Part shown: positions 36,409 through 45,015 of the stretch, piece after piece
How positions within the stretch are numbered: the first letter of the stretch is position 1
Layout: each line of letters opens with the position of its first letter
Origin: Ferruginibacter albus
GTDB lineage: Bacteria; Bacteroidota; Bacteroidia; Chitinophagales; Chitinophagaceae
Direction: 5' to 3'
Assembly: GCF_020042285.1 (NCBI RefSeq)
Contig: NZ_CP083388.1
Coordinates: forward strand, 770,001 to 834,000
DNA length: 64,000 nucleotides
The notes under the pieces: generated by a model
Told to the model about the DNA's origin: nothing
The model's input: the letters and a program-made list of their open reading frames with translations, nothing else
The model's database searches: none
Made by a program: the position numbers and the translations under genes

Positions 36409-37044
36409 TTATTCAATATTGTATAATTTTCCTACTTCTATAAGTTCTACAATGTTTTTTACATTCAGTTTTTCAAAAAGACGTGCCTTGTGAGTTCCTA
36501 CTGTTGAAGTATTGATATTTAGATATTCTGATATTTCGCTGAGCGTTTTCCCCTTGGTAAGTAAAGAAACAATTTCAAATTCCCGCGGACTTAATTTACT
36601 GAACGGATTATCGGTAGCACTGCTATTACCTCCTAATTCATTTGCAAATTGTTCTGCTAAACTATTGCTGATATATTTACGACCTTTTAATACCAGGTCA
36701 ATTGCCTTTGTTAATTCGCTCAAGCCTGAGTTTTTGGAAATAAAACCCATAGCGCCTGCCTGTATGAACCGCTTGGCATAAATATTTTCAGCGCCCATAG
36801 AAAATATCAGTACTCGAGCGTCAGGGTAATGCACTTTAATATGCTCCATTAACCCTAGTGAATTGGTGTCAGGCATCTGGATGTCCATCAAAATAAGATC
36901 GTAATTTCTTTGCTTTAGAGATTTTATGGAACTTTCTTCATTATTGGCTTCATAAATAATACAGGGCTTAAACAGCTCCAGCAGCACATTTTTAATGCCT
37001 GCCCTCACCACCTCATGATCATCAATTAATAAGAATTTTCTCAT
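36409..37044 (-). CDS. NarL/LuxR-family response regulator
   Basis: 211 residues. The receiver domain (1-120) has acidic pair D8-D9, phospho-acceptor D54 (ILMDIQMPD), a Ser/Thr switch position in LIFSMG and a conserved Lys in FISKNSG. The C-terminal LuxR-type HTH (about 148-200) reads LSPREFEIVSLLTKGKTLSEI, NINTSTVGTHKARLFEKLNV. It is a DNA-binding transcription regulator activated by phosphorylation. It is divergent from the 782-residue HisKA_3 kinase, sharing a 296-base intergenic region, so that kinase is its most likely partner. Confidence 0.94.
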   Translation of the reverse strand: MRKFLLIDDHEVVRAGIKNVLLELFKPCIIYEANNEESSIKSLKQRNYDLILMDIQMPDTNSLGLMEHIKVHYPDARVLIFSMGAENIYAKRFIQAGAMGFISKNSGLSELTKAIDLVLKGRKYISNSLAEQFANELGGNSSATDNPFSKLSPREFEIVSLLTKGKTLSEISEYLNINTSTVGTHKARLFEKLNVKNIVELIEVGKLYNIE

Positions 37045-37340
37045 TTGCCTGGTTTTCTCTGTTCAAGTAATTACCCCTTGTAGCTAATTTTCTACAAAAA
37101 ACTAAAAAAAAATCTATATTCCAAATAGTTTTTTGGGCTCACTTTTGTGCTAGCGGATTATCTCGCTTTAAAATTCCATGACCTGCTTACTAAACCCTCC
37201 CCCCTTGTAAACATTATAATTCAACCTGTTTATATTTTTAATCATTTTGTACAAACTCCTTAATAAAAGGAGTTTTGTGTTTTATGTATAGTTGATTTAT
37301 CTTACATTCCTCCTGCAAAATCTAAATTTTTACAATTGAT
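37045..37340. promoter_or_regulatory. Divergent intergenic region of the two-component genes
   Basis: 296 bases between the response regulator (minus) and the kinase (plus). It holds an imperfect hairpin CTCCTT / AAGGAG with an A-rich loop at about 37255-37275, in the kinase leader, and a TTGTAG / CTACAA inverted repeat near 37078-37096 in the regulator leader. Clear promoter boxes are not visible. Confidence 0.35.
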
Positions 37341-39689
37341 ATGGGTTTTGGCGCTACAAATATATGTTTGTACATCCTGGTACTAATGAATACATTCTCC
37401 TTTATGCTATGTGTAGTAATTAACATCATAGCGGCATTGGTTTTATTAGTGCCGGTATATAAGAAAATGACTTCCCGTAATTTGAACAATGCTGATACCG
37501 AAAATAAAATAAAAGAAAGCGAAAGAAGGTATAAGGCTTTGTTTGAACAGGCATCGGATCCTATTATGGTAACCGACTTTGAGGGTAATTTTTTAGATGT
37601 AAATACAAGCTTGTGTAAGCTTTTTGGATATGAAAAAGAAGAACTGTTGCGAATGAATATTGGTTCGCTGGTGGACAATGACGAACTAAAAGCAAATCCC
37701 ATTAAGTTTGATCTTATCCGGAAAGGAGAACAAATATTTTCTAAGCGACGAATGGTGCATAGAAGCGGCTTTATCATTAACGTGGAAGCCAATGTGAAAA
37801 AATTTGATGAGAACAGCATTGTTGCTATAGCCCGTGATGTAACAGAACTTAGAAAAGCGCAGCAAAAAATTGAAGAGAGTGAAACAAGATTCCGTAATGT
37901 GTTTGAAGCAGCAGCTATTGGTATGGCAATAGTTTCATTAAATGGAGAATGGATAAAAATAAACAAGGAAGTTTGCTTAATAACCGGTTATTCTGAAGAA
38001 GAATTATTGAAACTGACTTTTCAACAAATTACACATCCCGATGACCTGGAAAAAGACCTGGATGCAGTGCAAAGAACACTTACGGGAGAGATAACGAACT
38101 ACACGATGGAAAAAAGGTATATCCATAAAAATGGCTCTGTTATTTGGATAAATCTTAGTGCATCGATAGTGAGAGATGCATCATCGAAGCCGCTTTATTT
38201 TGTTTCACAAATAGAGAATATTACAGAAAGTAAAACAGCAAGAGAAGAAATAAAAAAAAGGGAATCGCAGCTAATGGCTTTTTTTGATAATGTAGAAGGA
38301 TATGCAAGTCTTGTGGATACAGAAAAAAGATTGGTGATCTTTAATCAGAATTTTATAGGGGCACATTACTTTTTATCAAACCGCGGTCCGCAAATTGGAG
38401 AGAAGGTATATCATTTTTTGCCTGATGATGTGAGGGCAGAAAGATATAAGATACTGGACAAGGTGCTGGAAGGAAACAAAGAAGTACTGGAGGCTGATTA
38501 TTTAATTGATGGTAAAAGAGTATTTTATCGAAGCTCATTCAATCCTGTAATTACTGATGGAAAGGTAACCGGTATTTCCGTGTATTCTATTGATCTTACA
38601 AAAAGCAAAGAAGCTGAAATGGCGGTAAGGGAAGCAGAGATCAAATTCAGAAGCCTGGTGGAGAAATCACTGGTAGGAGTGTATATCATTCAAAACGGTA
38701 AGTATGCATATGTGAATCCAAGGTTTGCAGAATTCTTTGGCTATGCGCCTGAAGAAATGATAAATACGTTTACTGTTGATGCAGTAGTAGCTAAGGAAGA
38801 AAGAGAAAAGGTGAACTTATATGTACAGCAGCGCTTATCAGGAGAAAAAGAAAGTGTCTATTATGAATCCATCGGTGTACGAAAAGATGGAAGCTACATC
38901 AATTTTGAAGTATATGGAAGTGTTACACAATATGAAGGACGCAGAGCGATCATCGGCTCTATGATCAATATTACCGAAAGAAGAAAGGCACAGGCAGCAT
39001 TGAAACAATTGGAAATAAAATTAGAAGAGGAAAAAATAAAAAAGCAGCAGGAAATTACAGAAGCCGTAATTACTGCGCAGGAAAAAGATAGAAAAAATAT
39101 AGGTATTGAATTGCATGATAATGTAAACCAGATGTTGGCGAGCTCCCGTTTATATATTGGATTGGCTAAAAACAGTTCGCCGGAAAATAACAACTTTATG
39201 AATGCAGCGGATGAATTGATCAATACGGTTATTGATGAAATAAGGGATCTGTCGCATTCATTGATCACACCATCATTGGCACAATCAAAATTAACAGATG
39301 CTATCGATAATATTATTAGCCACACCAAAAAGGGGCTGAATATTGCTATTGAACCGAATTGGAGCAACTTTAATGAAGATAAGATTTCGGACAAATTAAA
39401 GCTTAATATTTATCGTATCATACAAGAACAATTCAATAATATTTTGAAGCATGCACATGCAAAAACCATCTTTCTGCATTTATCCGGCAGTGAAGAAAAA
39501 GTAATTCTAACTATTAAAGATGACGGCGTTGGTTTTGATGTAACAAAAAAATCTTCAGGGGTTGGGTTGATGAATATGCGCACAAGAGCTTCTTTATTTA
39601 ATGGCGAAATGAATATTGCTTCTTCTCCCGGCAATGGATGTGAGGTTACTGTACTATTTAATGATGTAAAAACATTCCCCGTTTCATAA
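37341..39689 (+). CDS. Multi-PAS sensor histidine kinase, HisKA_3 type
   Basis: 782 residues. One or two N-terminal membrane segments (about 8-40, FMLCVVINIIAALVLLVPVY) anchor it. Four PAS domains follow: about 58-175 (YKALFEQASDPIMVTD), 180-305 (FRNVFEAAAIGMAIV, with ITHPDD), 310-430 and 433-555 (FRSLVEKSLVGVYII). A coiled connector (QEITEAVITAQEKDRKN) leads to HisKA_3 His592 (GIELHDNVNQM) and the HATPase domain (QEQFNNILKHAHA; DDGVGFD; GVGLMNMRTRASLFNG). It is divergent from the response regulator, its probable target. The stop codon overlaps the start of the aldo/keto reductase gene (TAATG), indicating translational coupling. The sensed signal is unknown; no haem or flavin motif is evident. 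Confidence 0.93.
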   Translation: MGFGATNICLYILVLMNTFSFMLCVVINIIAALVLLVPVYKKMTSRNLNNADTENKIKESERRYKALFEQASDPIMVTDFEGNFLDVNTSLCKLFGYEKEELLRMNIGSLVDNDELKANPIKFDLIRKGEQIFSKRRMVHRSGFIINVEANVKKFDENSIVAIARDVTELRKAQQKIEESETRFRNVFEAAAIGMAIVSLNGEWIKINKEVCLITGYSEEELLKLTFQQITHPDDLEKDLDAVQRTLTGEITNYTMEKRYIHKNGSVIWINLSASIVRDASSKPLYFVSQIENITESKTAREEIKKRESQLMAFFDNVEGYASLVDTEKRLVIFNQNFIGAHYFLSNRGPQIGEKVYHFLPDDVRAERYKILDKVLEGNKEVLEADYLIDGKRVFYRSSFNPVITDGKVTGISVYSIDLTKSKEAEMAVREAEIKFRSLVEKSLVGVYIIQNGKYAYVNPRFAEFFGYAPEEMINTFTVDAVVAKEEREKVNLYVQQRLSGEKESVYYESIGVRKDGSYINFEVYGSVTQYEGRRAIIGSMINITERRKAQAALKQLEIKLEEEKIKKQQEITEAVITAQEKDRKNIGIELHDNVNQMLASSRLYIGLAKNSSPENNNFMNAADELINTVIDEIRDLSHSLITPSLAQSKLTDAIDNIISHTKKGLNIAIEPNWSNFNEDKISDKLKLNIYRIIQEQFNNILKHAHAKTIFLHLSGSEEKVILTIKDDGVGFDVTKKSSGVGLMNMRTRASLFNGEMNIASSPGNGCEVTVLFNDVKTFPVS

Positions 39690-40582
39690 TGCAATATCAA
39701 CAGTTGGGTAAGTCGTCTATGCAAATAAGCAGGATAGGTTTTGGTTGTATGTCGTTAAAACCTGGACAGGAAGATCTTTATTACCTGGTTAATAAAGCTA
39801 TTGAAGGTGGGATAACTTATTTTGACACAGCCGACTTATATGACCGTGGACTTAACGAGATCAATATCGGTAAAGCCGTAAAAAATAAACGCAATAAAAT
39901 TATTCTTGCTACTAAGGGCGGTAACGAATGGATAAGTGGAGAAGAAGGCTGGAATTGGAATCCTTCCAAATCATATCTATTAAAAGCAGTGGAAAACAGT
40001 TTAGAGCGCTTACAAACTGATTACATAGATTTATATCAATTACATGGAGGAACGATCAATGATAATATTGATGAGGTTATTGAAGCGTTTGAATTAATGC
40101 AACAACAAGGAAAGATCCGGTATTATGGAATATCTTCTATTCGCCCTAATGTGATAAAAGAATATGTAAATAAAAGTAGCATGGTAAGTGTTATGATACA
40201 ATACAGTTTATTGGATCGTCGATCTGAAGAAGTTTGTTTGCCTCTTTTGCAGGAGAATAATATTGGTGTTTTGGCAAGAGGAGTTTTAGCAAAAGGAGTA
40301 TTGGTAGATAAGCATGCAACGGCATATTTGAACTACGATGAAAGACAGGTATATGCTGCATCTAAAGTGATAAAAGAAATAGCAGGTAACAGGTCAAATT
40401 CGTCAATAGCTATTCAGTTTGCGTTGCAAAATACAGCCGTTACTTCCGCTATAATTGGTATAAGAACTTCTCAACAACTAGAGGATGTTTTGCAAAGTAG
40501 CATTGATGTAAAATTATCTGCTGATGAAATGAAGGCATTGCAATTGAGTATCCCTTTAAATTATTACGAACAACATAGGTAA
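39689..40582 (+). CDS. Aldo/keto reductase
   Basis: 297 residues with the NADP(H)-dependent TIM-barrel fold. Catalytic tetrad candidates are visible: Asp and Tyr in YFDTADLYDRG, Lys in ILATKGG and His in YQLHGG. The start LGKSSMQISRIGFGCMSL and the end-region AIIGIRTSQQL are family hallmarks. It reduces or oxidises a carbonyl or sugar substrate that cannot be named from sequence. The ATG overlaps the kinase stop codon by one base (TAATG), so it is translated from the same message, an unusual pairing with a sensor kinase. A terminator follows at once. Confidence 0.92.
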   Translation: MQYQQLGKSSMQISRIGFGCMSLKPGQEDLYYLVNKAIEGGITYFDTADLYDRGLNEINIGKAVKNKRNKIILATKGGNEWISGEEGWNWNPSKSYLLKAVENSLERLQTDYIDLYQLHGGTINDNIDEVIEAFELMQQQGKIRYYGISSIRPNVIKEYVNKSSMVSVMIQYSLLDRRSEEVCLPLLQENNIGVLARGVLAKGVLVDKHATAYLNYDERQVYAASKVIKEIAGNRSNSSIAIQFALQNTAVTSAIIGIRTSQQLEDVLQSSIDVKLSADEMKALQLSIPLNYYEQHR

Positions 40583-40593
40583 TGTTACTAAAA

Positions 40594-40625
40594 TAAAAAA
40601 GTGGTCATAGACCACTTTTTTATTT
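40594..40625. terminator. Bidirectional terminator
   Basis: Hairpin AAAAAAGTGGTC / GACCACTTTTTT with an ATA loop, between the convergent aldo/keto reductase and secreted esterase genes. Confidence 0.88.
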
Positions 40626-40627
40626 GC

Positions 40628-43600
40628 TTATTCTACCAGGAATTTTTTGACTATGACCGTTTCTTTATTTCGTACTTGTAAGATGTATGTTCCTTTTATA
40701 AGGCTGACAACATTCAAATTTATACTTGATCCTTCTTCTGTCGATTTAGAGAGTTGTTGGAGCAGCCTTCCTTGCAGATCTCTTATTTCTAAAAATGTAT
40801 TGCCTGATAATCCTTGTGTAACAATGGTAAGTTTTCCATTTACAGCAGGATTAGGAATTAATCTAACATCTTTATAATCACTGATCACAGTTATTGATGG
40901 ACGTGAACTTGTAATAGTTGAAGTATTGGCATTTAATGTTAGTATTCCAAAATCGGCAGTGCTTTGATAGTTATTGATAGTGCCATTCCAGACAGCTTGC
41001 CCGTCTCTATCGCCGCCATTATCATCATCGTCGTTGCCGGCATCAAAGCCAATGCTTAAACCTGCTGATGGAGTTAATCCTAATTGCGACCATGGAATGG
41101 CAACCTCAACTGTATAACCGCCTGTTATTGCAACCGTTTTAAATTGTAAGCCGGTAATAGCTGTTTTAGTAAATGCAGTTGTTTTATTATAGCCGATGAT
41201 AAATTGGTTATCCTTTCCATCGTATGACGCTGCTTTATTATTATTGGCATCGATATAAATTTCAAGGGCATCGTCATTCCATAGATCGGCCGATTCACTA
41301 TAAAGATTTGCATCTATGATTTTAGCGCCGATATAAAGATTGTTATTATCCCATAGTACGCCAAACGTAGCTGTGTTATTTACAGTGCCGGTTACAGATT
41401 TGGAAATTGATTTATTAAGATTCCACCCCGTTTCATTTAGGTTGCCATCAATTGTAATAGTACCGGGTGCTTTATAGCAGGTAACTACACCCGCTGCATC
41501 TGTCGCATTATTGATGGTGATGGTTACTATTTTTGTGCCTGTACCTCCGGCATTGATCGCATTTATAGTAACATTGGATGTTCCGGCTACAGTAGGTGTT
41601 CCGCTGATAATGCCTGTGGAAGTATTAATACTTAATCCTGACGGTAATCCCGTAGCGCTAAAACTTGTTGGATTATTGGATGCTGTAATAGCATAGCTAA
41701 ACGGAGTGCCCACTGTAGCTGTAGCCGTAACTGTACTTGAGATAACTGGGGCAGGAGGATTACTAACGGTGATGGATAGCGTTTTTGTTCCTGTTCCGCC
41801 TGCATTAATGGCACTGATAGTAACATTGGATGTTCCGGCTGCAGTAGGTGTTCCGCTGATAATGCCAGTAGAAGTATTCACACTTAATCCCGCCGGTAGT
41901 CCCGTAGCGTTAAAGCTTGTTGGATTGTTAGAAGCGGCAATAGCATAGTTAAATGAGGTGCCCACTGTAGCAGTAGCCGTCACAGCGCTTGAAATAACAG
42001 GAGCTGCCGGCGGCGTTACAGTTCCGCAAACCGTTAAAGGAGCCGTTCCAAATAAGCTGCTGTTTGTGAATTCCTGGTTGGAGGTTGAGAACCAGGAATT
42101 AGTAGCTTGTCTTGTTTTATCAGCATTGCCGCCATCATTATCATTAATATTGATGTCAAAACCCATTTGCTTTCCTGCAGAAGGTGTTACGCTCAATGTT
42201 GACCATGGAATTTTTACAGCAAGATTATAGCCGCCCGAAACTGTCGGTATCGCATACACTATTCCTGTTCTATTGGCAGTACCATACATAGCAGTAGTGG
42301 AAGGCGTAACTCCCCAGTTAAATCCATATTGCCGGTCATTCGCATCATAAGACGTTGATTTTTCATTATTGCCATCAATATAAAGTTCTACGGCATCATC
42401 ATCCCATGTATTAGGTCCATAAGGTGGCGCTTTTAAGGTAGCATCTTTCACTTCTACCAAAACATACAAATACGTATTATCATACATTGCTCTCCATTGT
42501 GCAGCAAAATCAGCTTGTTTTGTTCCATTGATGGTTTTAGTTATGCTTGTAACAGGAGCTTTTGCCCAGTTTGTATCAATAGTGCCATCCAAGATGGGAG
42601 CAATGTTTGTATTTACAATGATAGATCCTGTACATTGAGTTGCCACACTAACGGTAATGGATAATGTTTTTATTCCTGTTCCGCCTGCATTGATTGCACT
42701 AATGGAGACGTTAGTTGTACCTGCCGTTGTAGGGATGCCGCTGATAACGCCTGAAGAAGTATTCACGCTTAATCCTGCCGGTAATCCCGTAGCGTTAAAG
42801 CTTGTTGGATTGTTAGAAGCGGTAATAGTATAGCTAAAAGTTGTACCAACTGTTGCTGCAGCAGTAACAGCGCTTGAAATAACAGGAGCCGCAGGATTTA
42901 TCGTAATGGATAATGTTTTGGTGCCAGTACCACCCGCATTGGTTGCACTGATCGTGACAGCGTAACTGCCTGCTGTTGTCGGAGTTCCGCTGATAACTCC
43001 GGATGAGGTATTTATGCTTAATCCGGTAGGCAAACCAGTTGCATTATAGCTTGTTGGCGTATTGCTAGCAGTAATTGTATAGCTGAACGAGGTGCCAACA
43101 GTTGCTGTAGCAGTAGCTGAGCTCGAGATTGCAGGGGCTGCAGGAAGAGAGTTACTAACGGTAATGGATAATGTTTTGGTACCCGTCCCCCCCGCATTGG
43201 TTGCAGTGATAGTAGTATTATATGTTCCTGCTGTAGTTGGCTTTCCACTGATCAAACCGGAAGAAGTATTTATGCTTAATCCGGCAGGCAAACCAGTTGC
43301 ATTATAACTTGTTGGTGTATTGCTAGCAGTAATCGAATAACTAAAAGCAGTACCAATTATAGCTGTTGCTGTCGCAGCACTTGAAATAACCGGAGCTGCG
43401 GGATTAACAGTAATGGTTAATGTTTTTGTCCCTGTGCCACCTGCATTGATTGCATTAATAGTAACGTTGGATGTCGCAGCAGTTGTAGGTGTACCGCTGA
43501 TAACACCGGTAGTTGTATTTATATTTAATCCTGCCGGTAAACTTGTTGCACTATAGCTTGTGGGATTGTTAGACGCTGTGATAGTATAGCTAAATGCGGT

Positions 43601-44980
43601 GCCTACTGTAGCAGTAGCTGTAGCAGCGCTGGAGATCACAGGAGCAGCGGGACTAACGGTCAGGGTTAATGTTTTTGAATCAGATCCGCCTGCATTCGTA
43701 GCGCTGATAGTAATATTGGATGTAGCAGCAGTTGTTGGCGTACCACTGATAACACCGGTGGTTGTATTAATACTTAATCCTGCAGGTAATCCTGTAGCAT
43801 TAAAACCGGTTGGCGTGTTAGATGCTGTAATAGTATAACTGAATGCTGTTCCAACTTTTCCTGTTGCAGAAGTAGCGCTTGAAATAGAGGGAATAGCCGA
43901 TTTAATAGTAATTGTTATTGTTTTAGAACCTGTGCCTTTTACATTGGTAGCATTAATAGTAACAGTATATGTTCCGGTTGTTGTTGGCGTACCGCTTATG
44001 ATGCCGGTAGTAGTATTAATGCTCAATCCTGCCGGTAAACCTGTAGCGCTAAAACTGGTTGGACTGTTTGATGCGATAATGGTATAACTAAATGCAGAGC
44101 TAACATTTCCTGTTAAAGCTGTTTCACTTGTAATGACCGGTGCAGCAGTTGGCGCCACTGTTTGTGATGACAAAGATTGTTTAGCCATCCATTGATAAAT
44201 ATTTTGTGATACACCATCTAATGTGAAATTGGTGGGTTGCGTACCTCCGCCTCCATAAAAAGAGGCCCAGCAACAATGACTTCCATCTCCAAAATTTGTT
44301 TGTGTATAAATAGCAGAACCTGCTTTTACTTTGTTCATTTCATTCACATAGGTCTGCATATCTCTGAAATCGTTCTTTTGTTCAAAGCATGCCAATCGGC
44401 CACCTGTAGTAGCATAATTATCCCAGCGACCAGGGTAGGGAGAATTATCACTAGGCGTGACACCTTCAACATTTACAAGACTTGCTACTTGCGAAGCATA
44501 AGTATATGGACCTCCTACCGGATCGCCCGATACAAATAAAGCAGCTTGCCAACCGCCCATCGACAATCCTGTAAGAGAAAGTTTATTGGGGTCAATTCTG
44601 TAAAGTCCTTTTAAAGCTTGTATGGCAGCTTGTGTTTGTGCGATGATAGGCCATGACTGAGCCGGCTGTACGCTGATCACAATAAATTCAACACTATCCG
44701 TTCCCACTTTTACATTGCCATTCCATCCTTGCGCAATGTATGCACCGGGACCATTGAGTATTACTAAACTTGCGTCAGTTCCGACCTCTCCAACACCCGG
44801 AAAGAAGATGATTGTTGGATATAATTTAGATGGATTGCTGTTATAACTGGCAGGCAAATGCACATAGGCATTCCAGTTCCATTGCGTGATCTTAATAAGA
44901 GATTGTTGTGCATTGGCTTTAGAGAACGTAAGGATAATAACAAGTGATAACACACTTGTTAAAGTGGAGAGGTGTTTCAT
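40628..44980 (-). CDS. Modular secreted esterase with Ig-like repeats, two CBM9-like domains and type A CTD
   Basis: 1450 residues. Signal peptide 1-24. An alpha/beta-hydrolase domain (about 25-270) has the nucleophile elbow TGLSMGG (Ser140) and His235 (GDGSHCCW). Six tandem He_PIG/Ig-like repeats of about 83 residues (279-780) follow, with the motif SYNATGLPAGLSINTTTGVI. Then come CBM9-like domain 1 (about 783-980, WDDDAVELYIDGNN), two more Ig-like repeats, CBM9-like domain 2 (about 1168-1355, WNDDALEIYIDANN) and a type A CTD (VRLIPNPAVNGKLTIV to KKFLVE). Probably deacetylates or de-esterifies a polysaccharide outside the cell while the CBM9-like modules hold it. The upstream GH99-like gene is 35 bases away and shares the Ig-like, CBM9-like and CTD modules. 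Confidence 0.85.
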   Translation of the reverse strand: MKHLSTLTSVLSLVIILTFSKANAQQSLIKITQWNWNAYVHLPASYNSNPSKLYPTIIFFPGVGEVGTDASLVILNGPGAYIAQGWNGNVKVGTDSVEFIVISVQPAQSWPIIAQTQAAIQALKGLYRIDPNKLSLTGLSMGGWQAALFVSGDPVGGPYTYASQVASLVNVEGVTPSDNSPYPGRWDNYATTGGRLACFEQKNDFRDMQTYVNEMNKVKAGSAIYTQTNFGDGSHCCWASFYGGGGTQPTNFTLDGVSQNIYQWMAKQSLSSQTVAPTAAPVITSETALTGNVSSAFSYTIIASNSPTSFSATGLPAGLSINTTTGIISGTPTTTGTYTVTINATNVKGTGSKTITITIKSAIPSISSATSATGKVGTAFSYTITASNTPTGFNATGLPAGLSINTTTGVISGTPTTAATSNITISATNAGGSDSKTLTLTVSPAAPVISSAATATATVGTAFSYTITASNNPTSYSATSLPAGLNINTTTGVISGTPTTAATSNVTINAINAGGTGTKTLTITVNPAAPVISSAATATAIIGTAFSYSITASNTPTSYNATGLPAGLSINTSSGLISGKPTTAGTYNTTITATNAGGTGTKTLSITVSNSLPAAPAISSSATATATVGTSFSYTITASNTPTSYNATGLPTGLSINTSSGVISGTPTTAGSYAVTISATNAGGTGTKTLSITINPAAPVISSAVTAAATVGTTFSYTITASNNPTSFNATGLPAGLSVNTSSGVISGIPTTAGTTNVSISAINAGGTGIKTLSITVSVATQCTGSIIVNTNIAPILDGTIDTNWAKAPVTSITKTINGTKQADFAAQWRAMYDNTYLYVLVEVKDATLKAPPYGPNTWDDDAVELYIDGNNEKSTSYDANDRQYGFNWGVTPSTTAMYGTANRTGIVYAIPTVSGGYNLAVKIPWSTLSVTPSAGKQMGFDININDNDGGNADKTRQATNSWFSTSNQEFTNSSLFGTAPLTVCGTVTPPAAPVISSAVTATATVGTSFNYAIAASNNPTSFNATGLPAGLSVNTSTGIISGTPTAAGTSNVTISAINAGGTGTKTLSITVSNPPAPVISSTVTATATVGTPFSYAITASNNPTSFSATGLPSGLSINTSTGIISGTPTVAGTSNVTINAINAGGTGTKIVTITINNATDAAGVVTCYKAPGTITIDGNLNETGWNLNKSISKSVTGTVNNTATFGVLWDNNNLYIGAKIIDANLYSESADLWNDDALEIYIDANNNKAASYDGKDNQFIIGYNKTTAFTKTAITGLQFKTVAITGGYTVEVAIPWSQLGLTPSAGLSIGFDAGNDDDDNGGDRDGQAVWNGTINNYQSTADFGILTLNANTSTITSSRPSITVISDYKDVRLIPNPAVNGKLTIVTQGLSGNTFLEIRDLQGRLLQQLSKSTEEGSSINLNVVSLIKGTYILQVRNKETVIVKKFLVE
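42640..44146 (-). repeat. Six tandem Ig-like (He_PIG) coding repeats
   Basis: Six in-frame repeats of about 250 bases encoding ~83-residue Ig-like units within the 1450-residue esterase. DNA blocks such as the one encoding TGLPAGLS and GGTGTK recur closely, so this stretch could gain or lose units by recombination. Confidence 0.85.
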
Positions 44981-45015
44981 GTAGCGTTAATCGTTATAGG
45001 TTTTTAAATCGTTTA

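Noticed and set aside
37322..37966. 214-codon minus-strand ORF over the start of the multi-PAS kinase
   Set aside because: Antisense to clear PAS domain coding sequence, with no recognisable domain.
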